A DNA stretch of 64,000 nt, taken from positions 18,600,001 through 18,664,000 of the forward strand of contig NC_068569.1 in NCBI RefSeq assembly GCF_025698545.1. Reading direction: 5' to 3'. The stretch is from Gossypium raimondii (taxonomy: Eukaryota; Streptophyta; Magnoliopsida; Malvales; Malvaceae). The notes beneath the pieces were generated by a model that searched no databases, was not told the DNA's origin, and was given only the letters and a program-made list of their open reading frames with translations. Below are positions 34,061 to 46,947 of this stretch, one piece after another. Both the position numbers and the translations under genes were made by a program. Numbering within the stretch: position 1 is the stretch's first letter; each line of letters begins with the position of its first letter.

Positions 34061-35716
34061 AGGCTATTTCATGCAAGGTACGTACATGGATATGTGGTAA
34101 GCCCATAAGATGATGTTTGACCGCATAAGAATTTAGTCTTGGTCTCAAATTATAAATTGGATGAATAACTATTGTAATGTTCTTATGTCAATATGGGCAA
34201 ATAGCTAATTGCTTCTTAGTATTTTGATTTGTTACTATACATATTAGGAATAATAAACAATCAACCCTTTGATATGATACAATAGTTATTATAGTAGTAC
34301 TTAACAAAAATTTGGTTCTCATTCTTCACTTAACAAGTCCAGTGGCACATACATATGTAAACTAGGAAATTGAAACAAGAAAGAAACGCAAAGCCAAAGC
34401 ACATTGATACTTTTGAATGATAGTTATAAATGAATAATATGCCTGACTTGGCATTTATAAAACTCACATGCTTGAAGGATAGAACAGAAATTGCTGTTAG
34501 AATTGGATTGTCAGCTTTCAAGATTCAGTAAAAAAGACATCATTTGGACACTTGGAAGAATTCATTGGTTTCATTGCTGTAATCTCTCTTATTCAATATC
34601 TAATTCATTTCCATGGTTAAGATAGCTAAGTTGTCAATTTCCTCGAGTATTAATTTTTGCATTCATGTTATTTCCCATTCATATTTAACTTGTTAATATC
34701 AATTTTTGTTTTAATGCACTATAATTATTTTCCCAATTCTGCAGGGTACATGAAGATTAGATAACCAGGAATGTAGCAGATGTAGTTTGCATGTTTGCAC
34801 GGTAAGTAGATGAATTGATTCAATCTCTATCATCGGCAAAAGATATACTTCCCCCTTCATATAACTTTTATGATCTTTCAACTATTTATCTATGTTTTTA
34901 TATGGGATGATGAATATATCACATGCTTCAAAAAAGGATAAATGTGGTGAAAAATATCGATTCACTATAAAATTGATTTGAGAACTGGCGTTTTCTTCAT
35001 TTGTATGTTGTTTCTATGTTGGAATGGATGAAGGGTGGGACGCTTGGCCTCCATCCTATAGTAAAAGTATCTGTTTTTTACATTTATTTATTAGCAAACA
35101 ACAGTGATATTATGCTTTATTTTGTTGTTTTCTTGTCAGTTACATTTACTGCTGTTAGTAAAATAGGATTTTCTTCTTAGGATCTTAGTTTCTTCACTTG
35201 TATTAGACTCAACAATGGCTTGCATTGCATTGGTGTTGATTTTACCTAAATTTCGAGGTTTGTAATTTTTAATTTTTATTAATTATTTACGTTTTCTCAC
35301 TTTTATTAATTTTTATTATTATTTAAGCTTCCTTTATTTGCCTTCTTTTATCATTTTTTCTTGTTGTTTTTAGCTTCGAAGATCTAGTCTGCCAATCTGA
35401 ACTTGGTTTTTGGCCTTCTTCCGTCTATGCTTAATCAGCAATTTATCCCATGACACATTGTGCAAACTGTGTTTTACTTCATTCTTTTATATATTTTACA
35501 TTCATACAAGAGTAATTTTGTCTTTTACATTTCAAATAAAACCATTTTATTTTATTTTATACATGTTGATATTTGAACTCATGACATTAGCATATATAAA
35601 ATCGTAGGTTTACCACTACAAAAAATGTTTCACCTCACTAAATTAGTGTCAATTGTACATTGAATTGGTTAGAGAAATAACTTACATTCTTACAATAATT
35701 CTTTTGTCTTTTTTCA

Positions 35717-35861
35717 TTTTAAATTATAAATGTTGAGATTTGAAACCATACCATTAACATATATAAAATCTCAATTACTAATATTATTACACAATCAATG
35801 CTTCATTTTAAATTATAAATGTTGAGATTTGAAACCATACCACTAACATATATAAAACCAT
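35717..35861 (+). repeat. Direct repeat in the CACTA interior
   Basis: About 50 bases (TTTTAAATTATAAATGTTGA, then GATTTGAAACCATACCA) at 35717 recur at about 35809, 92 bases on, with one or two changes; a weaker relative lies near 35560. Confidence 0.75.
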
Positions 35862-36011
35862 GAACCAGATGACAAAGGGTTTCTCAAGGGTAGAAGAATC
35901 ACTTAATGACTGATGTGCCTGATGCCCGAAAATAGTTTCTAGCATATGTTGAAAAAGCAAAGACTACCGGATGCTTGGATTCATCATTTCATTATGGCAA
36001 TTCCATAAACG

Positions 36012-36370
36012 GTAAAGAGAATGGGGCCTGCCAATAATAACGAGTAAGTTTTCTCATCCTTCGTTGTACCCCATTTTATATAACATTAGATATACTAAAA
36101 TGGTTATGATGTTGGGATTTGAATCCCAGATGCCACGTCTTGAAGGTGTTTGCATGAGCCATAGGTTGAATGCAAATTTTGATTCTAATTTATTAATCCC
36201 GATCATTACACTCTTATTAGAGCTGACACGCTCAATTGTTTTTACTCTTAAAATTAATCACTCGTAGGTTTACAGGGAAGTTGAGTTCCTTCTAGCTGTG
36301 CTCAATTGTTTTGTTTTTGCCATTACAGCTGCTGTAGTTATGTAAAGAGAATGGGGCCTGCCAATAATAA
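36012..36370 (+). repeat. 29-bp direct repeat ending at LTR E
   Basis: TAAAGAGAATGGGGCCTGCC followed by AATAATAA occurs at about 36012 and again at about 36342, the second copy ending exactly at the left end of LTR E (36371). The last five bases serve as the target-site duplication of LTR E. Confidence 0.85.
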
Positions 36371-38742
36371 TGTAATGACCCATTTTCAGTAAATCGGAAT
36401 AGTGGTTTCGTAATCACAAATCCGAGCTAGAAAGAAAATTTATTTTAATATTGTGGTATGGTCTATATTATGATAGGAAGGTTGCATGAAAATTTTGATA
36501 ATAAAACTTCATTGATTATATGGTAAAATTTATTTAAATAGATTAAATAAAAAAAATACATTATCGGGACTTTGTTCCGTAAATCGATTTGTAAATATTT
36601 ATTATAAATATTTACTAAGTTAGTTGTGTGTCTAATTATGTTTTGACTAGGAGAATTTGATGTAATTGGAAGTAATTAGGAAAAGGGATTAGATTGAAAT
36701 AAGTGTGAAAGTTTAATTATAAATTAAAGAAAGTTAAAAAGACCAAATAGGCAATTATGCCTTTTTCAAAAATTGAGGCGGCATAACAAATGAAATATCT
36801 AAGATATTTTTAATTTAAGTTATATATATTTTATATTATGATATTTAATTAATAAGTAAGATATTATATTATATTATTATATTATTATATTATTATTACA
36901 TATATAAAACAAAAGAAAAGAAATGAAAAGAAAGAAACAGAATAGAATTCAAAACGGAACAGGGGAGAAACAGGGGAGAAACAGGGAGAAAGAAAAAAGA
37001 AAAGTAAATAAGAAAATTAGGGTTTTAAGGTTCAATTTCAAATTGGTAAGTCAAATTAAGTCATTTTCTTGAAATTTTGAGTTTTATGATTCTAGATTAA
37101 AATATTAGTAGGTATATGTTGAAATTTGAAAGTTAGTAGAATTTTTTATGTAGTTTATATTGAATTAGTGGATGAATTAGAGATTGAATTGATGGAAATT
37201 CAAACTAGAATTGGGAAAAAGATTAAATTGAGAAATAAGTTATAAGTTTAATGTAAAAGTGTAAGAAATTCAAATTAAGGTTTATTAGTGAAAATTTGAG
37301 AGTTAAGTCAAGTTGTAAGTAGAATTTAAGTAAAAATAAGGTATAGATTGTGATAGAAATAGAAATAATTTTAGTTATGAATTAAATTGAAATATTAGCT
37401 AAGGTAAGAAATTATGAAATTTTTATATCATATATGTTTATTCTTATTAAATCATATAGGAAAGTTATTTGATTGTTTTTCTAATATATAAATGTTATGT
37501 GTTTTATATGAAATTGAAGAGAAAGAAAAGAAAGGAAATGACCTAATTGAAGAAAAAGGAAAAGAGAAGGCTAATGAGTGAAGGAAGATATCATCTCAAC
37601 CTTTTTGTTGTAAGTACTACAAGGTTATTTTTTAATTTATTTTATTTAAATGCCTATATTATAGTATAGAATTATTTAGAAATAAAATAAAATAAAGTAA
37701 AATAAAAGATTATGGAACTATGAAATTTGTAAAGAAAATTATAGATGGAAAGTATATAGTGGTATATTGATTGAACATTAAGTAATTATTGTGACAAAAG
37801 TATATATACGTGAAAATGGTGTGATAATTGTGAATTGTGAAATGTGCACTAAATTGTAATGATGGAGAAATGAGAAATCTTTTTCGAAATAATTCTATAA
37901 AGTATTTAATTGAATGAGATTCAGTTTTAATGCCCAAGTAGATAGAATTTAGAACTACCAGGATATTAGTGGCATGCCATTAAGGAACTTTAGCGCGCTC
38001 TCTGATTATTAGCACGTTAGTGCTCTCTGACTACAAGCACGTTGGTGCTCTCTGATTTAGCACGTCAGTGCTCTCTGTTTAGCACATCTGTGCTCTCTGT
38101 ATAGCACTTTAGTGCTCTCTGTTCATTAGTGCAAACCAATGCACCTCTGTATTTGTTCCGTATATCCGGTGTGTTCTATAAAATCTATTTTGGGCTAAGA
38201 TTATGATTTGTGGATAAAAGCGAATCATTACAATGCTAAGGTAAGTTTTACGAAGCTTATACGTACGTAAATACGTAATAACAGAAAGAATTTGGCATAT
38301 TTTATTTATATTTATTTATCTGTTTATTTCTTGTAGTGCTTACTAAGCCTTCATCGGCTTAACGCGTAGGTACAGTTTGTCTCGAAGAGGTAAAGTCAGG
38401 ATAGAAGATCTCTCATCTCATCACATCCTCAAGAGCTTCAAAAGTAGGTACCATATTTTGAATTAAAATGGCATGTACATAGACAGTCAGTTATGCTTCC
38501 ATGTGTTAGGAACTAAAATGTAAACTCTTGGACTTCTATCTATTTTTAAGTACTTTACGTATTTTGGTATATATATGAAATGAATTAGTAAAACTATATG
38601 TATGTTTGCAAATATGGTTGGTAAGTGAAAATGCTATGTATAAATGTTTTAATTCAACAATATCTAGCTATAACCGTTTGGCACCAAATGTAATAGCCTT
38701 ATACTGGGTCAGTACGATTAGACCAGGTATAGGGTTGTTACA
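36371..38742 (+). mobile_element. Solo LTR, copy E
   Basis: Starts TGTAATGACCC and ends ATAGGGTTGTTACA, flanked by a perfect 5-bp duplication AATAA (36366-36370 and 38743-38747). 2,372 bases, non-coding. It has the shared start (AATCGGAATAGTGGTTTCG), GTAAGT at 37610, a hairpin array at 38011-38144, and CTTACTAAGC at 38339. Its middle aligns with copy A. It is inserted in the CACTA element. Confidence 0.87.
38011..38144 (+). repeat. Hairpin array of LTR copy E
   Basis: Five AGCAC-N4-GTGCT stem-loops at 38011, 38036, 38059, 38081 and 38103, separated by CTCTG-type linkers, then GTGCA-AACCAA-TGCAC at 38129-38144. The stem is constant while the four loop bases vary (GTTA, GTTG, GTCA, ATCT, TTTA). 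Confidence 0.9.
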
Positions 38743-40489
38743 AATAATGAGCATGTAGGCACTAAATCTGCAGTTCAAATTCGAAGCCATGCTCAAAAGT
38801 TTTTCTCTAAGGCTCATTGCTTTGAGTTCATTACAAGATTTCCTTGATTAAGTAAATGTATTATATCTTTTATTAACAAGATTTACTTGATTAAGAAAAT
38901 GCATTGTATTTTTTATTACCTTGCAATGTATATAGTCATAGGCAGGTTCAAATAGTCAGTCTGTTTATCATATGTATTATTTATTTTAGTTTTGATTCTA
39001 AATTTTATTTTTACTTTAATATTTACGAAAACTTAAGTTCTAACTTTTGGATTTTAATTGTGTTATTAATTTATTATTTTAAATTCTAAAACTAAATTCA
39101 TTAATTTTTATATTTAGTTTTAAAGTTAAAATTTTCATAGAAAATTTAATTTAAATCATATTTTTTATTTATCCTTAAAAGTATATTTAAAGTTCAAATT
39201 TTAAAAATAAAACATAATATAATAATTATCATAAAAATAAATATTATTTGATTAAAATAATTTTTTTAAATGTTATGTTTTTAGCGGCGTTTTTACAAGA
39301 AGCGTCGCTAAAGGTCATGGTCTTTAGCGGCGTTTGTGAAAAAAGCGGCGCTAAAGGTTGACAAAAGCGCCGTTAAAGGTCATGATCTTTAGCGGCGTTT
39401 GTGATAAAAGCGTCGCTAAAGGTCATGGTCTTTAGCAGCGTTTTTCATATAAACGCCGCTATAGCGGCACTTTTTGCGGCGCTTTCACTTTTAGTGGCGC
39501 TTAACAACGCCGCTAAAGGCCTAAAAAAAGCCGCTAAAAGTCTATTTTGCTGTGGTGGCTTCCTGTTACATGGCTCAGAAAAGTGCTTTCTGATTACGTG
39601 CTCTAATGAGTACCTCCGGATATGAATTGACGAATTATAGTTTTGTACACTTCGAGTGTACTACATGTGTATTCATCGATATTTTAAATAAATTCAATAG
39701 ACAAAGTTCCGACATGGACTAAACTGAACTTGAGATGATTTGTTATGAAAATGTACATGTTTTATGGGAATATGATATGGAAAGTATATATATGAAAGTT
39801 ATTACATGATGAGCTCATTCATGTTTTTTGACAATTGTGTGAATTATAATGACTAACATGTTGATGAAATTGGGTGTTTAGGCTAATTGCCAAATTTCTT
39901 TGGGTGAAATTTTGGATGCTTACCTTTAATGCAAATGAAGGGTAAGTTAATTTTCCATTATACGAACTTACTAAGCATTAATGCTTACTTGTTTTATTTT
40001 CTCTATTTTATAGTACACGGAAGCTCGTAAAGATTGGAAGCAGGTCAGAGCAAGATCACACTATCCTTCAACTCATTTTAGTATAAATAGTGAAATTACT
40101 TTTGGTATAATGGCATGTATAAGCTAAGTTAGGTAAAATATTGGTATATACATGTTTTGGTTGTAAATAGCCATTGAAACGACTTGTAATGGTCATGTTT
40201 TGATATATAGATATATATGGTATTATCATGTTTGAGGTATGAATTTGATTATGCATATATGCATTTGGTATCTAGTTAAGTATAAGTTTGGAAGGACTTA
40301 ATAATAAATTATCAATTGGGAAGTCCTAGGACACATTAATTGTATGTGTAAAATGTCAAGTTTAAGACTTGGGTTTGGCTTGGTTTAAATGTTTTGAATT
40401 GGTTGGTGAACATGTTAAAATGTTGATGTAGGTGGAAGACAAGTTTGGGTGAGAAATAAGGCTTGAAAATGACCTTATTTTGTCCACAT

Positions 40490-40910
40490 GGGTGGAGACA
40501 CGGGCATGTTCCTCAACCGTGTGTCACACACAGCCATGCACACGGGCGTGTGGTTTGACCATGTGTCCCTTACATCTTAAAATTTGAGAAATAGAATACT
40601 CAGGTAGTTTCACACGGGCAAAGACACGGGCGTATGTCTCATTCGTATGTGTCACACGACCTGACACACGGGTGTGTGACTTGGCCGTGTGAATCTTGCA
40701 CCTTAATTATGCAAGTCAGTATGCTCACACCACCTAGCACACGGGCGTGTGGCTCGGCCGTGTGACTAAGTCAGTATACAACTTAAATTGAGCACGGGCT
40801 GGGACACAACCATGTGCCTCACATCGAATGCCCACACGGCCTGGGACACGGGCATGTCACTTAGCCATATGAGCCACACGGACGTGTGTCCCCTGTACTT
40901 AAAGAAAATT
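40490..40910 (+). repeat. CACGGGCGTGTG palindrome array near the end of LTR C
   Basis: Many dispersed copies of CACACGGGCGTGTG and GGCCGTGTG, all imperfect palindromes, in the last 650 bases of LTR C. Arrays of this type are familiar from cotton LTR elements. Confidence 0.8.
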
Positions 40911-41131
40911 TTGAAATTTCGCAAAAAATTCTCTAAGTTCCCGATTTAGTACCGACTTGTTTCTAATACATAAACTGGGCCTCGAAGGTCCATTTAAGAG
41001 ACAATATGATTGAATATGTTTAGTTTCAAATATGTATAGTAAATGATATGAATTAACTATATTTGATCTGTAAACTCTGGTAATACTCTATAACCCTGTT
41101 TTGATAATAAATACGAGTTAAGGGTGTTACA

Positions 41132-42337
41132 TTTATCGCTTCAACTTAGACCAACTATGTAACAGTATTTGAGGCTAATGGAAGCAAGTCATGAAAGAGC
41201 AATCAACTACTATTTTTGGATTTTTGAGGCAAACGGTGGAGCAATTAGCAGCATGTGGAAAGACAATTCACAACAATTTGAATGGTACAATGAGATGGTA
41301 AAGCGGCATTAAATTAAGACTAATGGGTGGGAAGATTTAAGCCAAATAGCAGCAGATTTTTGAACATGTTCACTCGATAATCCAAGGCTTATTTGTACAA
41401 CAAAGTGTAGCAGTTTTGGAACATCAAACGGCGACCAATAGCAGCTTGATTTACAAGTGAGGAATTACCTTATTTAGCAGGAATTTTTGGTAAATGGCAG
41501 CAAAATAGCGGCCTAGATTGAATGGCAATTATTGGATCCAAGCAACATAGCAATACTTTGGAGCGACAAAACAATGCAAAGTGCCAGCAAACTGATTAAA
41601 GAAGGAAAAATTAAGAGAAAAAAAACTTGCTAATATCCCTTTAATATTGGAGGCACTAAAGGGGGCAATAATTTAAGAGATATGGCAGCAGCAGTTTATG
41701 AAGCAAAGTAAGCACCGAATCAAGCCCAATTGCGGCTTGCGGCAGACCAACAAACAAAATATATTACCATAAAATACCATGACATGAAACAAATTAGAGT
41801 GAAAAAAAAAGGATTAAGCAATTCCAAATATAACAAAATATGCTTAACAAGAGCTATAACGCATATAAGCGACCAACAAAAGTTATTCTCTATGCAAGAG
41901 GTAAATATTATTCCAAAGGCAGCTTACTTATCTAAAAAGCACAAAATTAAAAAATTTCTTTGGACTTGTAATATTTCACCGCCACCTTAGGCAATATATG
42001 AGATATTTTCGATGGTTTTGACAGTTTAAGGGTTAAAAAATAAAAAATTAAATAAAGGGTTAAATCTTTTTTTTATAAAGTTAGAAGGTTAAATAAGTCG
42101 TTGTATCTTATTTTTGGATAAGTAAGTTTTTTATTTTGGATTTGTATTCAATGTATTCTTAATGGATATATTTATACATTGGAAATGAACCAAACAGTGA
42201 AACCTAGAGTTAAGCAAATAAATTGAGAAAACTGAAAAATTGATTCGAACCAATATATTCAGTTCGAGTTTTGTATTGTTCGTTTTGGTTTTAGGTTAGT
42301 GTTATCATCCGAATCGCACAATTCGTTTTTGATTTGG
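41132..42337. repeat. Unclassified repeat, right part, and spacer
   Basis: 41132-41990 continues the purine-rich, AGCA-laden sequence of 26100-26485. 41990-42337 is AT-rich with eroded GAACCAAT/ATTCGGTTC-like motifs. No gene is supported; an 86-codon open frame at 41730 has no recognisable domain. Confidence 0.35.
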
Positions 42338-42567
42338 TTTGAACCTAATCGGATCAGCTGATTGGACCAGGAACCTATCAAGATATCCTAGCCACTGGAC
42401 TAAATTCTTGAAAACAATGGTTGTTTGATTGAAACAAACAACATATTAAATTCTTGAAAACAAAAGTTAGAGGACTAAATTTCAAATGTATGAAGTGTAG
42501 AAACCTAGAGTCATGGTTGTTTGAACCTAATCGGATCAGCTGATTGGACCAGGAACCTATCAAGATA
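42338..42567 (+). repeat. 48-bp direct repeat, 182 bases apart
   Basis: TTTGAACCTAATCGGATCAG, then CTGATTGGACCAGGAACC and TATCAAGATA, is present at 42338-42385 and identically at 42520-42567. Confidence 0.9.
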
Positions 42568-42979
42568 CCGATCCGAAGTGAGGCATCATACTTATTAACT
42601 TGTGAACTAATACATACCAATTGAACTAGGCAAACAAACCAGTTGAATTACTTTTTTTTTATGTTTTTAATGATTCATTTAATTGAATTGTATAAATCAG
42701 TGATCTAACCAATTTGATCACCAGTCTGATATGATATTCTGATTCTAAAAATGATATGATATTTTGATTTGTTGATAAAATGTCATTATGATCTTGGCAA
42801 TCCAGTACTAAGTTGATTTTGCTTATAAAAGGTCATTCTGAGTTTGATACGTGACGATAATCGTGCTGAAATGATTATTAATAATTTTGATATTGAAATT
42901 GATGTAATGAAATAATATATTGATATTATTAATATTTTAACTTAATGTATTTGTTATATCTGACTAGTTTAATAGTTTT

Positions 42980-44287
42980 TTACTTTTGAATTCAAATTAT
43001 GTTAGTACTACCGAGTATTCAATACTCAGCGTATGATTGTATCTACTTTTGTGCGTAGACTTGACTTAGGTTCTTGGTGTGTTCGTGGTCCTGTTAGCAT
43101 CCAAGCAATCGATACTCAGCTTAGCCATCAATTATAATGTTTTCTTATGTTTGCTTATTAGTGGGATGTACCTAAGTCATTAGAAAGTGTTTTAAAGTTT
43201 TTATGTCATTTTGATTTATAAATATGTTAAAGTTGTATGCTTTGGTGACCGGTTGAATGATTTTGGTTCCATTTATCTTTTGATATATATAGATAGATAT
43301 ATAAATAGAAAGATATGTTGGAGTAACGTTGGTTGAATGGCTAGTTGTGTACAAATTAGCAGTTAGTTTAATTAAGTTAGTTGTGTTGGAATAAATGTCC
43401 TTACCTTTAGGCGTTGAATGCAATTATACAAGTTAAGTATGTGTGCATTAGGTTGATTTATGCTAAAATGGTTGTTGAGTTGGTACTGGTTGAATTTCTA
43501 ATTGGTTTAAATTGTATTTAGTTAGTTCAACTATTTATTAACTAGTATTGAAATGAGATATATGAAATGCCATGATTCTAATTTATTGATTATGTTTTTA
43601 CAAGTCAACTGGATTTGTTTTAGCTTAACATAACTTTATGATTATTTAGGAAATGTTTTGGCATCGTTTGCTTGTTGGAACGTTTGTACTTTTGACATTT
43701 TGGTAGGATGGTATCGAGACACTTTGAACAAAAATGATCAATTCATGCATTTTTGGGTAAATGTCTTGAGACAATAATAGCTAGCTCTCGAGGCATGAAC
43801 ACCGTGGTCTCGAGATGAGTAAACATCGAACCTAAATTAGTTTTTCTATGTTCCAAGTCTCAAGACAAGGCTATTGTCTCAAGACATCATAACATCGAAA
43901 AGCAAAACAGGGAAGGCTTGTCTTGAGATTTAAGGAGTCTTGTTTCGAGACATGCTAATATCAAAGCTAAAATTCTAAAAATAAAATGTAGTCTGTCTTG
44001 AGACATGGAGATACTTGTCTCGAGATATCATGCTGAAATTTGATCAAAAGAGCTTGGATTCGAATTCTAACTCCATATTTGACCTCGTTTAACCCTAAAA
44101 TACCGTGTATGAGATCATTTATCATTGTAATGTCATGTTAATGTGTTTAATTGTGATTGTGTGGTGATGATTTTGAATTAATGACAAATTGTTTGGATTA
44201 TTAATTTGAAATATTTTAATTGCCTCAACAATATGATGTGACGTCACGCATTAAGACCCGATGACCGGATTAGTGTGGAGTGTAACA
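42980..44287 (+). mobile_element. LTR relic, copy G (3' part)
   Basis: Ends GGATTAGTGTGGAGTGTAACA at 44287. ACTACCGAGTATTCA..TACTCAGCGTA near 43010 matches ACCACTGAGTATTCA..CTTAGCGTA of copy A (about 12260), and GTGGGATGTACCTAAG matches GTGGCATGTACCTAGG. 43750-44040 carries about eight TGTCTCGAGACA-like palindromes. The left boundary is uncertain. Broken. Confidence 0.6.
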
Positions 44288-44311
44288 AATTAGCATTTGT
44301 TATATAATCTA

Positions 44312-46942
44312 TGTAATAACCAAATTTTGCTCGGGCCCAATGCCAAACAAATAAAACCCAAACCAAATAAATAAATAAAAGTCCAAATTACAGTCCATCA
44401 GAGCCCAATTCAGACCAGCCCACTATTCAATTAGACCAGCCCAACAAAAAAACCCTAGTAGCCCATAGCCCAACTAAGCCTAAAACATTTTCAGCAAAAG
44501 ACAAAACCCTAGCTGCCATGCTAGCCGCCGCTCTTGCCCTAGCCTCTGCCCACTGTCGCACGCCACCTCTGCCACCACCGTCAACCTCTGACACCTGTAA
44601 AATAGCAAACAACACACAACAACAAAGAAAAAGACGACAGGGAAAAGAACCGAATACAAAGGAATCGAAAATCAATTCAAAGGTTTATTTATTGTCATTT
44701 TAATTTCTCCTCCATTTTCTTGTTTATTTCATTTTTTTATATACATATTCTATATGCAAAAGTAAAGTAAAAAAGAAAAGAAAGAACTTACCCCTTTTCG
44801 GGTTCGCGACGCCGTCGGGACGGCCGAGGGAGCCACTTCCGAGGATAGGTGGCCGGAAACTGAAAGGTTTCTTGAGTTTTTCGGGGTTTTTGTTAATGTG
44901 TCGGGGTTTTCGAACTTAGATTTGGGTTTAGGGGGTTTGAAAGGATTGAACTGGAGATTTTAGCCTTTTCCGGCCACCGCATACAGCGGCACCGTCGCTT
45001 GCGATCGGCGGCCAACACGGTGGCCGGTGATCGGAAGTTGACCAGACCCTGGACGAAACTCAGGGGTTGAGGGGAGAGTTTTGGAAAGTTTTTTTTAAGG
45101 GGTTAAAATGAATTTTTTGGAAATTTTGGGGTTTTTATAGGGTACCGAAACGGTACCGTTTTGGAGTGGTCTCAGATGCTCAAAACGGCGTCGTTTTGGC
45201 CTAACCCGATCCAGCCGACCCGACCCGCTAGCAGGATCCTAGTATTTTTGCGGAAGGGTCTATTTGCTCATTCAGCCCTTCCGCTTTTTAATTATTTTGC
45301 AATCAAGTTTCCTTTAGTTTTTTTTTTAATTTGGCCCTGGAATTTCTTTCAGATTTCAATTCGATCCACCTTAAAGCTGTGCGTTTTGGAGGGACGAGAT
45401 TATTTCTCATTTGGTCCCTCTTTGTTATTTGCGCATTCAATGTGGTCCTCCCCTTTTATTTATTTTCGAATCCGCCCCATTTTTTCAATTTTATTTCAAT
45501 TTAGTCTATGTTTTTTAGCTATTTTATTTTTTTAATTAATTATTTTAATGTTTTATCATTATTATATTATACCATTAATCTTGTGTTATTATTATTATTA
45601 TTTATTCATTTATACCTTTTAAATTTCAAATTTTGTTATATATATACATGCATACATTTTATAATATATACATATACGTACATATTACTTAATTTTTATA
45701 AATATATATATACATACTTTTATATATTTTCTATGCTTCATAATTTTCTATACATACTTATATATTTTTACATTTTAAAATATGTACATTTTTTTATATA
45801 TCTATATTTATTCCTTTTATTCACATACATATATTTTTCTTATATGTACATATATATATTTTTATATTTTATAATTTTATCTATTCTCTTTGTTGTTATA
45901 ATTGCTTCACTTGGTGTTTATTTATTTATTCATTTATATGTCCATTATCATTTAAAAAAGAAACATTTTAGTTTTATTTGTCTATTTACTTGTTATTTTA
46001 TATGTAATCGATTTGTTCTTTTTTCTTTATTTATTATTTTTGTTGTGATTGCTTACGTTATCTATGTTCACATCGTCATATTCATTATTGTCATTTATTA
46101 ATGCGGCATTTATTCATATATCAAATTAACATTACATCAATTTTTACCGAAATTTGTAAAAAAGAAAATTTTGAAAATAAAGGTAATACTCGGTATTTAG
46201 GATCTTCGAGAGGATTGAGCCCTAACGTATTGGGTTCCAATTTTCTTCGTTGAATCTAAATAATCGAGAATGCTCTTTAATAAAAAAACATAAATAAAAA
46301 ATCATTATCGGGAATTCAATACGTTGTCTCCTAACGCATTGGATATGACATGTTATTTTCTCGAGATGAGGATTTTTCTAAAAATAACAAAGGCAATATT
46401 CAATGTTTAGAATTTTGAGAAATTGTGCCCTAACGTATTGGACTGCGATTTCTTCATCTGACTTAAATAATTGAATATCCTTTTAAATTTTATTGCACGA
46501 ATTTTTCTGGACAAGCTCATTTTTGAGGAGGTGAAATATCGTGCCCTAACTCATTGGGTGCGACATTTTCTCTCTCCGAAAAGAGTGGATCTTAATGGGT
46601 AATTTGATTTATACAAGTTTTTTTAATAAAGGATCGTATTTTGAATCTCTTTAAAGTTTTTAATTTTCGACATTAAGACACTAATTAATCAACTAGGTAC
46701 CAATTTTTGGGCGTTACGAGGGTGCTAATCCTTCCTCGTACGTAACCGACTCCCGAACCTATTTTTCTGAATTTCGCAGACCAAAAGCATTGTTTTAATA
46801 AATCTAAACCGTTTATTAAAAGCAACTGTTTTACGAGATGACCCGATCACATCTCATCAAAAAAGATTGGTGGCGACTCCCACTTTCGTTTTATTTTCAA
46901 AATTCAAATCGACCCCGTTTTATCAAAAAAATGGTGCCAACA
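44312..46942 (+). mobile_element. Solo LTR, copy F (different family)
   Basis: Starts TGTAATAACC and ends GGTGCCAACA, flanked by a perfect 5-bp duplication ATCTA (44307-44311 and 46943-46947). 2,631 bases. The first part is GC-richer with CCCAA/GCCCA runs and AACGGCGTCGTTTT at 45184; the middle is pyrimidine-rich and TA-rich. 46190-46560 holds four spaced CCTAACG(T/C)ATTGG-like repeats. Long open frames here are low-complexity and not coding. The GGTGGCGACTCC and TCAAATCGACCCCG stretches near its end recall Ty3/gypsy Tat-type LTRs. Confidence 0.85.
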
Positions 46943-46947
46943 ATCTA

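Larger units (their letters stand above)
28094..39557 (+). mobile_element. CACTA-type DNA transposon, non-autonomous, with captured sequence
   Basis: Left end CACTACACC.., right end (reverse complement) CACCACAGC..; the 28-bp termini agree at 24 positions and both run into TTTTAGCGGC. The 3-bp duplication GCT (28091-28093 and 39558-39560) is exact, and the LTR C repeat reads on smoothly across it. Subterminal arms of about 280 bases (28094-28380, 39275-39557) are packed with TTTAGCGGCG..CGCCGCTAAA motifs in both orientations, as CACTA transposase-binding arms are. No TnpD-like transposase was found. The interior (about 6.3 kb after removing LTRs D and E) has degenerate tandem repeats, an unidentified ORF, a hAT transposase scrap and an exon-intron fragment. 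Confidence 0.85.
26486..41131 (+). mobile_element. Solo LTR, copy C, split by a CACTA element
   Basis: Starts TGTAACAACCC and ends AAGGGTGTTACA; flanking 5-mers TTAAT (26481-26485) and TTTAT (41132-41136) agree at four of five. Without the CACTA insert (28094-39557 plus one GCT) the LTR is about 3.2 kb. It has the shared start (AATAGTGATTTCGAGATCAC), GTAAGT at 27487, a hairpin array at about 27640-28090 continuing at 39558, CTTACTAAGC at 39967, and a second palindrome array at 40490-40910. It is the oldest layer of this nest. Confidence 0.8.

Noticed and set aside
45508-46101. 197-codon hydrophobic open frame
   Set aside because: Made of TA/TTT-rich low-complexity sequence inside LTR F; no domain, no promoter, and Tyr/Ile/Phe content simply reflects base composition.
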